Assembly (NCBI GenBank): GCA_963971405.1
Contig: OZ020485.1
Location: 7,688,001-7,752,000, forward strand
Source of the DNA: Psococerastis gibbosa
Taxonomy: Eukaryota; Arthropoda; Insecta; Psocodea; Psocidae
Direction: 5' to 3'
Length of the DNA stretch: 64,000 nucleotides
Both the position numbers and the translations under genes were made by a program. Shown one piece after another: positions 23,530-35,318 of the stretch; the first letter of the stretch is position 1, and each line of letters starts with the position of its first letter. Below the pieces are notes generated by a model. That model was not told where the DNA came from and searched no databases. It saw nothing but the letters and a program-made list of their open reading frames with translations.

Positions 23530-24439
23530 TAAACGCGGGACTGCGAGGACTAGCCTGTCCAATGTCCTGCAGGAAATAAAAGCACATGAAGGTGGTGAGA
23601 CTTTTTGTCAATATTATACAGCCCTGCGAATGAAAAGGACATATCTCTACATGGAACATGGTTACATACAGTGATCATTTAGTCAATTTAAAGAAGCTAA
23701 GCGACTACGGGAAATTTTCACGGGAACGAGGCGTTTTCACTACGGGACGAGAACGAGCGAGAAAGTACGGGACTTGGCACTGAAATGGAGTTCATTCCTG
23801 TCCCTATAATAATTTATTAAAGTCAGATTTAGAAATTAAGATGCTAAATTCATCATGCACTACTTCAAACGCACCCTTACGGAGGATTCTAATGTACTCC
23901 CTGTAACGTTATTTTCACGCTATGTACACAATTGCCGATATTCTTTACTATAAAAAAATTTCCGATTCGACAAACTGCCCCACACACACCTTAAAGGTGC
24001 CAAACAACTTATATGGAGAACAAGCCGTGTAATACGGTGAGCTATAGGCTATAGCGATGTCTATGGGGTCTGTAGCCTGACGATGGCCTAGTTCTGAAAC
24101 CAGTCACTTAAATATCTTTTAGCAATCCTTGACAAAGTTATTTTATTTACTAGCCATAGCCGGTTTTTATTTAATTTTGCACTATATTTACCAAATTTGT
24201 TTTGCATGTTTTTTGCTCAAAACTTTTTTTTTTAATTGTTGACGATATTAAATGTGTTTTATAGCAAGCTTTGGTCATTATTTTTTCAATTTTTAAATAA
24301 ATAGACCAGCTTCATTGAAGATTATAGTGACCGGTACGTACGTGTCGAGGAGAAATTGATTCAGGCCGATTCAACGAATTATAGTGAACATTATAGGGAA
24401 ATGAGGTCTCTCCGTATGGTGAACTGTATGGAGTAACCG

Positions 24440-24590
24440 AAATTAGAGAATATATATATAAAAAAAAAAAACTGGGCTTGGCGGGATTGGAACCCGCGAT
24501 CTACACTTATACTGGGAGTCGTCTTAACTGCTGGACCACAAGGACTAGTAGTCTAATTTCGGTTATACGAGGAGGTTACCTTTAAATGTC
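24440..24590 (-). repeat. tRNA-like SINE, family C, copy 1
   Basis: On the minus strand, GGTCCAGCAGTTAAGACGAC (A-box-like) is followed by GCGGGTTCCAATCCCGCC (B-box in a hairpin). The flanks read CTAATTTCGGTTA, seen at every copy (48950-49115, 55590-55792, fragment 30225-30285). No acceptor stem closes, so it is not a real tRNA gene. Confidence 0.75.
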
Positions 24591-24683
24591 AGTATATCAT
24601 ATAATATTCCAATGCATTGTATGGATTACTTTATCGGACGCATTGTAGAAACCCTCTCCAAGTCTCCATGCCTTCGTCCTATA

Positions 24684-25067
24684 GGTGCCCATTCCATTGA
24701 CCGGCTAGGGCTATTTCCAACAACGGTGACGTGGTAGCAGACATTCAAGACTTAGGTGGCGTTTCCACCGACCTCGCATTGCAGAATTGACGGAAATGTT
24801 TATTTTCCTCTATGCCATACTTAAAATTGATCAATGGTCATACAGTAAAATCACAAACAAATAAACTAATATTAAAAAATGGCGTCATGGGATATGTTAA
24901 GTACAAACATTTTAATAGATTTCTATAAAAAGAAAAATGCTAATTTCCGTCAATGTCATTTGCATTCTGCAATGCGAGATCGATGGAAACGCTACCTAAG
25001 TCTTGAATGTCTGCTACCACGTCACCGTTGTTGGAAATAGCCCTAGCCGATCAATGGAATGGGCGCC
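24684..25067. mobile_element. full-length PIF/Harbinger-like MITE, second copy
   Basis: Same family as 23151-23529 over its whole length. Termini GGTGCCCATTCCATTGACCG and GGAATGGGCGCC are flanked by ATA on both sides. Both arms keep the intact GTGGTAGCAGACATTC word. Confidence 0.92.
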
Positions 25068-25477
25068 ATAGGCCCTAATCATTATTTGCCAAACGGAGAG
25101 AAGCATCTAAAATATTTCAGAAGCCATATTATACAACTAGTGACTGTATTTATCCATTATTACGTCATTTGAATAGGCTAGCACTATCATAGTAAATGGA
25201 ACAATGAATCACAGCTGCTACAACCCTGGTGATTGTGATTAAAATCGTGCTAGATAAACGAGCAACCAAAAAAATGACAATCGAATCTTTATCGATACCT
25301 TTATAATCTGGCCCCATGGTAGGACTCCTAGGGCCCCCTATAATTCTTGAATCACCTTAGTTAGCCAAGTTAGGCCAAATTCACAATGGAATTAGAATAA
25401 AATAATGCACTGCCACTCTTGGATATCGGAAAACGGAACGAAGACAAGCTAGAATGCACTGTATATTGTAAGCCCAT

Positions 25478-25840
25478 ACCTCAATTACACTTCCAACCAC
25501 CCTCAAGCCACCGAAATAGGTATTGCCTAAACGATTTGCTCAACGGATCCAGAATCCGAATCAACCATTAGGAAAGTACATACAGTTACCAAGGCAAAAC
25601 ATCTAAAGAATGAACTGGAACTGTGTCTAAGAAATACTCAATGAATGCGATCGAAAATACATAGGGGAAGCATGTTGGTCACAGAAAGAGCTCAGCAACA
25701 CAAACGATGCGTGAGACTAGGAGAAACAGAGAAATCCCATGCAGACTATGGACTGAAAATAAAATGGGACGAAGCAAGCGTCATTCTTAGGGAGAAAGGT
25801 TTCAGAGAAAGCTATAAGAAGCAACAGCGATGGCCCTAAA
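25478..25840 (+). mobile_element. Penelope-like element fragment, GIY-YIG end
   Basis: The frame at 25646 reads CDRKYIGEA, matching the C-x-R-x-YIGET core of the GIY-YIG endonuclease of Penelope-like elements. A shift to the frame at 25645 gives HKRCVRLGETEKSHADYG then WDEASVILREKGFRESYKK, the conserved EHRRAxRLG...HAxxxGHxIxW...IL...KExL end. The upstream part (NHPQATEIGI region) is poorly kept. Frameshifts make it inactive. Confidence 0.75.
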
Positions 25841-26199
25841 TACTGATCCTATAAGCCAGCCCAGCATGAAATTAGACACGACATGCTTGCTATTAGTTAG
25901 GAAAACACTTAAGTCGAAGTAGAAGAATCCTTAGGTCGAATCCTCAAGGGGATCGGATTTACTCAATAATTCAGAGTAGAATACAAGACAGACAATCGTC
26001 CAGAAACCATCAGTTCTTCTCACTACTAAGCCTGACGATGGGAGTAGCACCCACTTCCAAAACGTCACCCCTTCCCCTGATAATGGGCTCCGACCCAATT
26101 GTTCGATGACTGTCAGGTCCCTGCCTCTAATCACAACACAGCAGGTAATGTTAGTCCAACTAATTCTTTGTTGGGCAACATTCAATGACGGCTAACACA

Positions 26200-26482
26200 G
26201 GCAGGTACCGAGTGGGGTTCGGTCAAAGACCCCCCGCCTAACTCCGTGGAGTTAGGGCATGGGCACCCTCTTGTCCATGGGAAACGAAAAGCTCCTTAAA
26301 GGCGGACGAACTGGATCCTGGCAACAGGTGACGGTCAACGGCATAGGATGCGGAAGGCAAGAGGAAACCACCGCATTATAGGCCCAAGTGGCATCCCAAG
26401 AACCAGCAACCATGTACAATTCGAGGCATCGAAGTCACATGTTGCTGCTGACCAGCCATCCGGCTGTGACTTGAAGAAGAAG
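26200..26482 (+). repeat. SINE-like family D, diverged copy
   Basis: Shares CAACGGCATAGGATGCGGAA with copies at 17755 and 42794 and ends TTGAAGAAGAAGAA. The first part (CCGCCTAACTCCGTGGAGTT) is not seen in the other two. Confidence 0.6.
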
Positions 26483-26810
26483 AATTCTTTGTTAAATAAA
26501 GTATTAGTTTGTAGTATGATATTGTTAAAAAAAAAACTGTAGAACATACAGTGTTAGGCTGTTGTATAATCAATCTAATTGAATTTAGCCTGTAAAATGA
26601 TGGCGTGCTCCTTAAAATCTCTTCTCTAGAAAACACCAAAGTATCATAACAGGACATATCACAGGACTTCTACCTAATTATCTTAGCATGAAATTTCACT
26701 ACCACGAACACCGGGACCAGTAACAATACTTCTGACGCGCCAACAAAGCAAACTATGCATTCGCACGCAGTCATTTCAAAGCAATTATAATATTAATAAT
26801 AGCGATTTCG

Positions 26811-26999
26811 GTGGCAAGATGGTAGCGTGCTTATACTTGTCCGAGTCTCTACCCACCTTGCGGTCGGAGACGTGTCGTAGCGCGACACAAGTACATATTA
26901 GGTTACTAAGTGAGGCGATTGAAGAGGTTAATCGGATGCATTCATTATATTGTTTGTACGCGGTTAACCTTTTTTTAAAGAAAAAACAAGGAAAAAACT
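26811..26999 (+). repeat. SINE family A, copy
   Basis: Runs from GGCAAGATGGTAGCGTGCTT through GAGACGTGTCGTAGCGCGAC and GAATGCATTC-type sequence to an A-rich tail. Three other copies in the window (11441-11572, 32788-32957, 44764-44935) share head and tail. Confidence 0.8.
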
Positions 27000-27060
27000 T
27001 AAAGTATGAAAATTATTTTTCCAGTGAAAACCCTACGGTAAAATGGAAGCAATACGGAGA

Positions 27061-28010
27061 ACAATAATGGCTGTTAAAAAGTTTGGCTACTGGGGCGCAG
27101 GCTTTGCCGGTCTTGGGGAGGTTAGCTGCGTTGGGGGTCCACAGTTCACAGCAGAGCTTGTTGCCATCCGAATGACGTGCGCGTTCATCAAATCGACTCT
27201 GGCAGGAGGAGATAGATTAGCAATCTTCTCTGGCAGGAGGAGATAGATTCGCAATCTTCTCTGACTCAGCGTCCGTTCTGACGGCATGGTTTCTCCCCAT
27301 TCCCAAAAGCACCACATACTGGTTAATGATATTAGAGCCCAGCTATAGGGAATTTAGCCGAGGATGGGTGCAAAGTCAGATTGTACTGGGTGCCTGCTCA
27401 TGTACAGTAGGTATCCCGGGCAATGAAGAGGCCGATAGATGGGCAAATGTATGTACATTAATTCAGTGGGCCTACGACTATACTGTCAGTGACTGCCATA
27501 GCGGTGTCAAAGGACGAAGGCGTGATAGGTGGCAGCAGATGTGGGACTGCGATGAAAGGAGGCGATACTGTCACTCAATCCTCCCCAGGGTGGTATGGGG
27601 AGGCTGGCTAGAGTCTCTAAAGTTGTTACGAGGCGTAGTGACAACCTCGTCACGTTTGATATCTGGACAGACCAGGGCGAAGTGTCATCTGCAGCGAATG
27701 TCAATTGTGGACTCAGCCTCTTGCGATCAGTGTAGCCAACAGGAAACGGTACAAGACATTTTATGGGTTTGCCCACGCATGGATCTAGCTGCGATGGATA
27801 GACTCACAGTTGCAATTCGTCAAGGTTTGTGGGACTCAGTCACGGAAGTAAGGGAGTTTATGGCGATGGCCCTTGAATTAGGGGTATCATCGGTCCTGCA
27901 ATGCCTTACAAGGGAGTTGGACGATGTAGTCACGATTAAGGAGTGACTAAGTTTGTACTGTACCTCGGCCTGCTTTTAGCTTAGCCAAGTGGCCGTAGTA
28001 AAAATAAATA
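27061..28010 (+). mobile_element. LINE 3' end: RNase H and Cys-rich tail, broken
   Basis: Translation starts GYWGAGFAGLG...QFTAELVAIR (RNase H start), continues after a frame change with FSDSASVLTAWF, then VGIPGNEEADRWAN (end of RNase H), and finally CDQCSQQETVQDILWVCPRM, a Cys/His cluster as in Jockey/R1-type ORF2 tails. A 31-bp direct duplication (27198-27228 and 27229-27259) causes one frameshift. The stop is at 27944-27946 and an A-rich end at about 28000. Reverse transcriptase is missing: a 5'-truncated dead copy, adjoining a family A SINE. Confidence 0.85.
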
Positions 28011-28020
28011 AAATGTTTTT

Positions 28021-29839
28021 AAACCAGGATGTTCTTCTTCTGCCAGGAGCCCTCTGTCCTTCTTACATCCCTTGGAGTAGTACATTTAGAAGGCGACACT
28101 TTTCGTTTCTCATGACAAGACCTAATTTCCACAACTGTACCTGATCGGTTACACTCTTTACCCGTGAATCTCAGCGATGTGACCTAATTAATAACTCTAT
28201 ATATGACATTTAAAAATTGTTTTTATACACTTATAAGCGGCTGCCTCTCGCTACAGCTCGCCACTTCGGGGTCACGGGCGAGCCTGTTCCAGGCTCCTTC
28301 ACGGCTTGCAATATGCAATGTATTGTGAAGCAAGCGTGTTCTCATACAGTAGATTCAAATAAATAAATAAAAATTATAACAATGGGAAGAGATATCGCGG
28401 ATGGGAGAGTTGCGAGTTGTGTCCTAGATCAGATTATATAGCTTGAATTTTTTGGAAATTTTCAAGGCCAATCTGGCAAAATTTGCGGCAAGGGTATAGA
28501 GTAGTGAGCGAACATATCTCTGCAAACATGCTGAGTGACATTAGTTTGTTAGTTTTTATAAAGTAGGATAAAGCCCCCCCCCCCCCCTGTTTTCTCCTGC
28601 GGTCTTTCATTTGAACTTGCGCTGCAGCAGTAGGCTGTGACGGCAGGGAGCCGAGTAGTAGACAAAGTTTACTGAGTGAGTCATGCATCGCGTGACACTG
28701 CACCACTTCCTATAACATCCCTTATCCCCGACGAAAACCTAAGGGCATGACATTTTACTAATTCATAATAGAAGGCTATGGGAAATACGGTATATATACT
28801 GTATCTATACAATTTGCTATATTACCGAGTGGCAAGTTTATCGGGGGTCAAATGAAATTACACTATACAAAGCAAAGGGTTATTATTTAATATCGCAATG
28901 AAACTAATTTCAGTGGAACTTACAAAATCGTACAGAAGTCTCGGATTGGCTCTAATAGATTTTTACAACGCGAGTTCTTTTCTAACGTACAGTAATATAA
29001 ATAGAAAGCCATTGGCGGGCTACACAACCATTTCTTCTGTTGTAACCCAGCTTCATTTTCAAAATTCATCCGGGAATAACTGAGGGGAAGGGTGGAATCC
29101 TTACTAGGAAAATAGTGGACTAGACTTAGACTGTTCGATATGCGAGAGATTAATTAGTTATTATAGTTATTAATATGTAAGTTTAGTTTATTAGTAGTAT
29201 GTTTAATTTAGTATTTTAGTTTAGGGCAGGGAAAATTAATTGTATTAATTGTTTTATGTTTCAATACACGTTACTTACTTCTCTGCAAATAAGAGTTATA
29301 CAGTATCGACAATAAAAAAGTGGCCAAAAATCTATTCAACGATTCGCACGTGCCGCGAATTAGACAAATACTCCGCAAGAACCTAACGCCAAAGAAAAAG
29401 TGACCAATATGTCTTGAGAAGTAACCTAAATTCAGGTGCTAACAATCAGAACAAATGGCCCCACATACAGTTCACCTACGAATAGGACAATGGCAAACAA
29501 TCCAACCACGCTTAATGAACTCGGTCTTGGCTGCTCTCAACCTATTGTTGTGTCCAGTTGCCATGGGAACCAAACCCAATTTAGCTGCGTTATGGAATTA
29601 GCTGGAGCTTAGGACAATGTAGATAGTGAAGAACTGCAATAACGAATAATGACTACTGTCAATTACTGGGAGCGACATGCCATTCTTGACGTACGATATT
29701 CAGGTGAAGGCCGGATCTGGTAGGCATCCCACCACTGACAACTTTTAATACACTTCGATTTACGCTAAACAGTAGGTAAACTCACTGCTACTATACGTAC
29801 TTTACTATCCTATAGTGGTAGGTTAGATTAACAACCCAA
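28021..29839. other. no gene seen
   Basis: AT-rich with one C run near 28575. No recognisable exon; the missing N-terminal TPK1 exon was sought here without success. Confidence 0.5.
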
Positions 29840-30175
29840 AGTCAATTTCAATGACCAATACAGCACATAACCTGGAGAGATCAAGCCCCTAATGCTGAGG
29901 TCCTGAGGTGAATGGACACAAAAGCCAAGTTGCTGCTGGCGGTTAAGAAACGGATACTTCGGCCATGTGATGAGGAATGAACATTATCGCTTTCTATATG
30001 TAACAAACTAAGGGAAGATGGGAGTACTGAGGGCTCCCGGCTGAAGAACATCCTAGTTGAAAAATCTGAGACTGGTTTGGCAAGAGCACGACTTCCCTTT
30101 TCAGAGCGGTAGTCTTCAAGGTCCAAATTGCCATGATGATCGCCAATCTTCGATAAAGGATGTACTTAAAGAAGA
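29840..30175 (+). mobile_element. LINE 3' end with GAAGAAG tail
   Basis: Broken frames give RYFGHVMRNEHYRFL, LKNLRLVWQ and finally CHDDRQSS next to CCATGATGATCGCCAATCTT, the C-terminal and 3' UTR end of a non-LTR element. The terminal AAAGAAGAAG tail is shared with the family D SINEs. Confidence 0.75.
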
Positions 30176-30224
30176 AGTACTAATATATTGCAGTATTATA
30201 TAGACTGACACTGACTTCAAACTA

Positions 30225-30285
30225 ACTTTGGTTGAAGAGGTAACTTCCTCGCTATAACCTCTAATTTCCGTAGAGAAGTACTAAT
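30225..30285. repeat. SINE family C fragment
   Basis: TTGGTTGAAGAGGTAACTTC and CTAATTTCCG match the flanking part of the family C copies at 48950 and 55590; the tRNA-like part is absent. Confidence 0.55.
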
Positions 30286-30289
30286 ACAG

Positions 30290-31102
30290 AAAAAGTACTA
30301 AGGTACTATCATTAACAGGTTCTAAAAACTTATGAGCTGCAAAATCGGCCAAAAGAACAATAGTATCAGAACTGAAGAGTGACAACTGATTGACTTTTTC
30401 AATGTTAATAAGTTGTTTATGACACAAACAGAAACGATGGAAAATTAAAGGAAGAAAACCGTTCTTAATTGAATATTAGAAAAACCAACAAAACAACATC
30501 ACAGATAAGAGCTGTTCTTCAAATTCGGTTTACAATACTCTTTGGTAGAATGACAATTTATTATTCATACATTTCTATGCCCAAACAATATAGACTTCAA
30601 CGATAAACATTGATACTGGCAATGAGCCAACTATAGCCAGGCATTTCTGTGCAAAAACAGTGGGCCTAGGTGTTATTTCGTATTCGTATTTTCAATCAAA
30701 TGTCAATATTAATATAAACAAATAATGACCAGGAATTAGGATTTGGAAAGAATGAGAATTACTAGGAGGAATACTAATTGTAGGGAGTCTGGCAATTTGG
30801 TAGCCTCTCTTTTCCGATTGTAATTATCAATGATCGGTGGTCACCAGCAATACTACCTCGGATTTCTCAACGGTTCAACCAATTTTTTGGGTGCAATAAG
30901 CTACCACACTCTTTACTTAATGTGCCTCACATCCCTCCCACACTCGCGGCCTCGTAGGCAAAAGCTATGGGATTCAAAAGGAACCACCATGCATTTGAAT
31001 AGGGAAAATACGGCGGCTTCCATCGGGTAACAATTCTTGTAGCTTTAACAACAACTAGAAAAACCAAAATCGGAAACCCTACAAGTTCATTTGCTCAGCA
31101 AG
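30290..31102. other. no gene seen
   Basis: No coding or repeat structure recognised. Confidence 0.5.
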
Positions 31103-31270
31103 GATATTTAGAGTAGTGGTACGAACTCGGACTTTCACTCGAAACGTTGATGGTTCGCGTCCCACACTAGCTACATTTTTGGGCCATGCCATGTCCCGGA
31201 CATTCCTAGCCGAGTGGAAGAGAGGGCTTTACAGCTCTAACTACGCTAGGTAGGTTTAGTAATAATGCAA
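31103..31270 (+). repeat. tRNA-derived SINE, family B, copy 4
   Basis: AGAGTAGTGGTACGAACTCG head, CTTTCAC loop, GGTTCGCGTCC B-box and a CTAACTACGCTAGGTAGGTT end. About 20 bp shorter than the other copies by an internal deletion. Confidence 0.83.
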
Positions 31271-31274
31271 AAAG

Positions 31275-32780
31275 CCATTATTTAATTCGCTCGTCTGGTT
31301 GGCTGTCACCATATATCGTAATGGGGTTGTATTACACAGCCCACGTTCAGGCAATTAGCGTACCAGGATTGAATGTTATTCATGGTCAGGAATAGTCCAT
31401 ATGGCAGAGAACTAGATTTAGAAGTGGAAGGTCGTCCGCAGAGATTCAACATAAAAAAAAACATTTTCCGCCTGACCTGGGTACCTTTGCGGGGGGAACG
31501 CGGCTGCCGGGCATGATGCTGACCCTCAATGTCTCAAATAGTTCAGTAGTCAAGTAAGAGGGTTCTCTACCTTTAACTACATTGACGCAACTTTTTTTTT
31601 ATCAAATGTTATTCGGACAGACAGATATTCCCTTCTCTACACTAGTATCGCAGTCGTATACCCACTACAGAATGTATAGTACAAAAGAAACAAGTACATT
31701 ACGATCAATCTTATTAATTTAAGTTGATATCCAATGAATCAATAATTGTAAATCACTTTCGATTGGTGGGAGGACACATCATTACCGCAACTTGCCATCT
31801 TCCCTTCACAAAAGTCGGTTTATTATAAAACGCCACGTGCAATAAAACACCACTCATGCTACTGATCTCTTACAGTAGTTTATTTCATTTTAATTGAACA
31901 ACCCCAACGTCGGGAGCACCATTTTTATCTGTCCTGCCAATGGCTAAATCCAAAACTGTCCTACTTTCAAGTTCAACTTGCCTTTCAACGTGCTGGTAGC
32001 CAACGAACAAAAAAAATGGTGCCACCTCCGTGAGATTCTCATCACTCGGGTTCCTTGGTTATCAAAAAGATGGTGGGTGTGAACATAGTCAACACAACCT
32101 GGTCGGTACGCTAGAAAAATTAAAATGGCTACGACCACCAGCCCCGTCTCTGAACACCATAAATTCAATTTACAGACTCTGGGCAGTGAAATCCACAAAC
32201 CCAGGACCTTTCAAAGACCTCAATAATCAGACAGCCGCAGCGTCTACGTTAATATAGAAAATTGCTACTATTGATCGCCCCTTGTCTGCCAGCGAATTAT
32301 TGCATGTTTTAAACGCACGACCCCAGTCAATAACAAGGCTTTTCACCCCAATCACAGATAACAGATAAGGGTAACTTCCGGTGCAGTGGTCAGAATGTTT
32401 GCGGCTTGCATGGGAAATGAAGAGTTCAAATCCTTGCGTGGAAGCCATAACTGTTCTGTCATTCTGATTGCAGATATCGAAACAACTTTCTTACCTGCAG
32501 CAAGAGGGATGTTGGAAGTTTTAAATAGGCGAAAATAATTATGTTAACAAGTTAAAAAAATTAACAAAGCATGATTTTGGCATTTTGGATTTCTACAGGG
32601 AAATAAGTTAAAAATTAGAATTATGTTTATTTATTGGTATCTTCCACCATGTTAATTTCTGATTATTGCCACCTTTAGTTTTATGATGAAAGAAAGAAAG
32701 AAAAATGTCTTTATTTCCAATATGGGCAAATTTTGGGATTTTTGGCTCACTCTTACAATTAACCCATAAATGATTAGTGT
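31275..32780. other. no gene seen
   Basis: Short open stretches on the minus strand at 31944-32198 and 32227-32448 have no recognisable domain and no clear splice context. Confidence 0.5.
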
Positions 32781-32787
32781 AATTTTT

Positions 32788-32957
32788 TTTTTTTTTTTTA
32801 CAAAAGGTTAATCGCATATAAAGAAATCAATGAATGTATCCAACTGGGTCTTCAGTCACCTCTGTAGGTTAGCACCCATGTTGAATTACGACACGTCTCC
32901 GATCGCATGACGTGTAGAGACTCGCACAAGTACAAGCGCGCTACCACCAGGCCATTG
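32788..32957 (-). repeat. SINE family A, copy
   Basis: On the minus strand it begins CCTGGTGGTAGCGCGCTTGT, includes CATGCGATCGGAGACGTGTC, and ends in a run of A (the T run at 32783-32800). Confidence 0.83.
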
Positions 32958-33360
32958 AAGTCGAAATTGATTCCTGTAATTCCCCTAGGGTCCAGGGAAG
33001 TAATGTTTATATTTCATTTTCTGATTCTCCCAGCCTCTGTGATATTCTCTTTGGCCAAGTAGTTTCAAGCATATGATATTGAACTTTTTACTAATTTGGG
33101 TAGCCAGGCGAACAAATTGGTTCATACTGTTAGAGGATTAGAAGCATTCCCAGGTGTCTAGTTTGCGGTAGGTTAAGGTTACCTATCACATTTTGAGCCT
33201 GGCCGTGTATATTTTCAAAATACCACATGTTTTTTTAACAAATTTCGCTTCATATAATAATTCAATTTTTAGAGATTTTGCTAACTTGTTAACTATGTTT
33301 ACAACACACAGAAAACGGTCCAAGTGCAATAAAATGAAACTCACCAGGGGGTAATTGAAG

Positions 33361-34551
33361 TTACAGCTTGAGAGTAAGTTTTGAGGTAAGTTCCTCAGCA
33401 GTTCCGCCCCACCGCAGTCTAAACATACGCGACCGCCACCGCAGCACAGGGTACCACAAAGACCGAAAAGTCATCGCTGGCCATGTCACCTCACTGAGAA
33501 CCCAGCCGATTAGAAACTCCACTTTGTTGAAAGGAAGAGACCCATGCTGAACAATCGTCAGCAGAAGCCAGTCCGATAGAAACCAAGCCAATAGATGCAG
33601 CAGAAGAAATATCGTAGGATCCCAGTCAAATAGGATGTGGGAAGCCCAACTTGCATACAATCCGCTGATTATGCTGCCAGTAAAGGGCTCTACGGAAAAC
33701 GTTAATGGAACCATAGCTAACCTAAGTTTCGCCCAACGGGCAAGGCGTTCTTGAAAGTACACAATACGGCAATGTCCAGAATTTTGGAGAGCAGGATGTG
33801 TTGACAGAGAAAGTTTCCAACCGCGGTCCCGCACAGCCTCAGCTATGAAGAAATCTTCTGCAATATATAATCCAAACGCACGCAATCCACCTGCCTCCTC
33901 TAATACTGATTTACGAATTAAAGTTGACATTCCCGTGTGGCAATTAATGCCTAACAGATCAGCTCCAAGTGCCATTCTGGCATGAAACGTTCCAAAGTAT
34001 ATTTTTTCTAGTGTTGCCGGGAAGCCCTCTCTATCACATGTAAATGGCATTTGGTGAACTATGGCAACATATTCTGTCATTTTTGACACCATGTCCAACA
34101 GCGCGTCGTCACGTATTTTAATACCACAATCTGAGATCATTACAAGTTCATATTTAGCCGCAGCATAGCCGGGGTGCATGTTGTTAATTTTGGGATTTAC
34201 ACCGACCACTTCACCTCCAATAAATAGACTAGCATCCACTTGAGCGTATTTTTCCATAAGACACCGCACAACCGGCAAAGCGGCATCTTTGTCATCTTCT
34301 ACACAGAACAGAAGTTCGTAGAGAGGGTAGCTTTGTATGAAAAAACTTTCGAGATTCTGCATTAAATTCGGGTCTTCCCCAGAGAGAGGTTTTAGAATCG
34401 ATACGCCAGGAAGGACACTTTCGGGTGAAATTTTGGTAACTTTTCTGTGAAGTTTCCATTTTGCATGAAATATGGCAATTATTTGGATAAGCCAGAGAAC
34501 GCACCAAGATACGGCAAAAAACACGGCCAGGCCCAAAAGAAGTGGAATCAT
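33361..34551 (-). CDS. UGCG: ceramide glucosyltransferase, intronless
   Basis: A complete 396-residue protein moves glucose from UDP-glucose to ceramide, the first step of glucosphingolipid synthesis, on the cytosolic face of the Golgi (GT21 family). It aligns end to end with animal UGCG (human 394). Residues about 3-28 form the N-terminal membrane anchor. Catalytic motifs are intact: D86 in CVEDDKD (D1), D141 in ISDCGI (D2), D233 in YIAEDFF (D3), and RLARW at 269-273, the (Q/R)xxRW box. His190 is the family histidine, and GGTAEE at 382-387 is the conserved C-terminal signature. Hydrophobic stretches at about 290-335 and 345-360 are membrane-associated. ATG at 34549-34551 gives the family start. 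No intron interrupts it, whereas vertebrate UGCG is split. No stop or frameshift, so it appears functional. Confidence 0.96.
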   Translation of the reverse strand: MIPLLLGLAVFFAVSWCVLWLIQIIAIFHAKWKLHRKVTKISPESVLPGVSILKPLSGEDPNLMQNLESFFIQSYPLYELLFCVEDDKDAALPVVRCLMEKYAQVDASLFIGGEVVGVNPKINNMHPGYAAAKYELVMISDCGIKIRDDALLDMVSKMTEYVAIVHQMPFTCDREGFPATLEKIYFGTFHARMALGADLLGINCHTGMSTLIRKSVLEEAGGLRAFGLYIAEDFFIAEAVRDRGWKLSLSTHPALQNSGHCRIVYFQERLARWAKLRLAMVPLTFSVEPFTGSIISGLYASWASHILFDWDPTIFLLLHLLAWFLSDWLLLTIVQHGSLPFNKVEFLIGWVLSEVTWPAMTFRSLWYPVLRWRSRMFRLRWGGTAEELTSKLTLKL

Positions 34552-34759
34552 AGTTACTTACGAGCTACTAGTTAACTGTAGGTTTCTTATGACCATTACC
34601 AGTACACAAGAAACCTACTCAAACGATAAACTAGACATTTAGATTACCAAAAACACTGGCTCCTACATCTACTAGCAGAAGACACGACAGTTTAAAAGTT
34701 AATGGTCATGTTGGTACTTCTAACTAGATTTCCCTCCATTATGTAACTAATCCCACGTA

Positions 34760-35147
34760 CTTTATAGGATTTAAAAATATAGTAATTATTTTTATTTTTA
34801 TTTCATTAACCCAGCAGTAAAGATTTGGCTCATTTAATATTTAAGTGCATCATATTATCGGGTATTTTTACTTTTAGGGTCGGTTAAATTTTTCGCGAAA
34901 TTTTAGTCCCCGATGGTTTTTTAAGAAAGAACTAAGGTACAGTACCAACAATTTAATATTTATCATATTATATTTAAGTGCATGTATTATTATTAGTCTT
35001 CTACAACTTACAGCTAGTACATGAGCCAAATCTTTATAACTAAATGTCTTGCTTTGTTGCCTTTGTTAATTAGGCCTAAATAAAAAATTAATAAAAAGTC
35101 AGTAAAAACAAATTTTGTAGTGCTAATTTAAAACGTTGCATGTCTTC
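34760..35147 (-). mobile_element. TTAA-flanked MITE (piggyBac-like), diverged copy
   Basis: The minus-strand reading matches 10473-10840 through its right part: GAAGACATGC next to TTAA (35148-35151), AATTAGCACTAC, AAAGATTTGGCTCATG, GAAGACTA and GGGACTAAAATTTCGCG. The other end near 34760 is degraded, so that boundary is approximate. Confidence 0.7.
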
Positions 35148-35318
35148 TTAATCTTTTGCTCCCAGCTATAGTAACTGTTACAGAAAGCTTTACTTAAAAA
35201 TTAATTACGGCACGGTACTTAATTCCTCAGCTGCCTTACTTTCTGTTGTTATGTGTATCAGCCTGCCGTTAATCTCATTGTGGGTTCATATAGGAACAGA
35301 TTGTTTTATCTTAGTCTA

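Noticed and set aside
24466-24560. Apparent tRNA gene with a good B-box
   Set aside because: No pairing acceptor stem; repeated at 48950 and 55590, hence a SINE.
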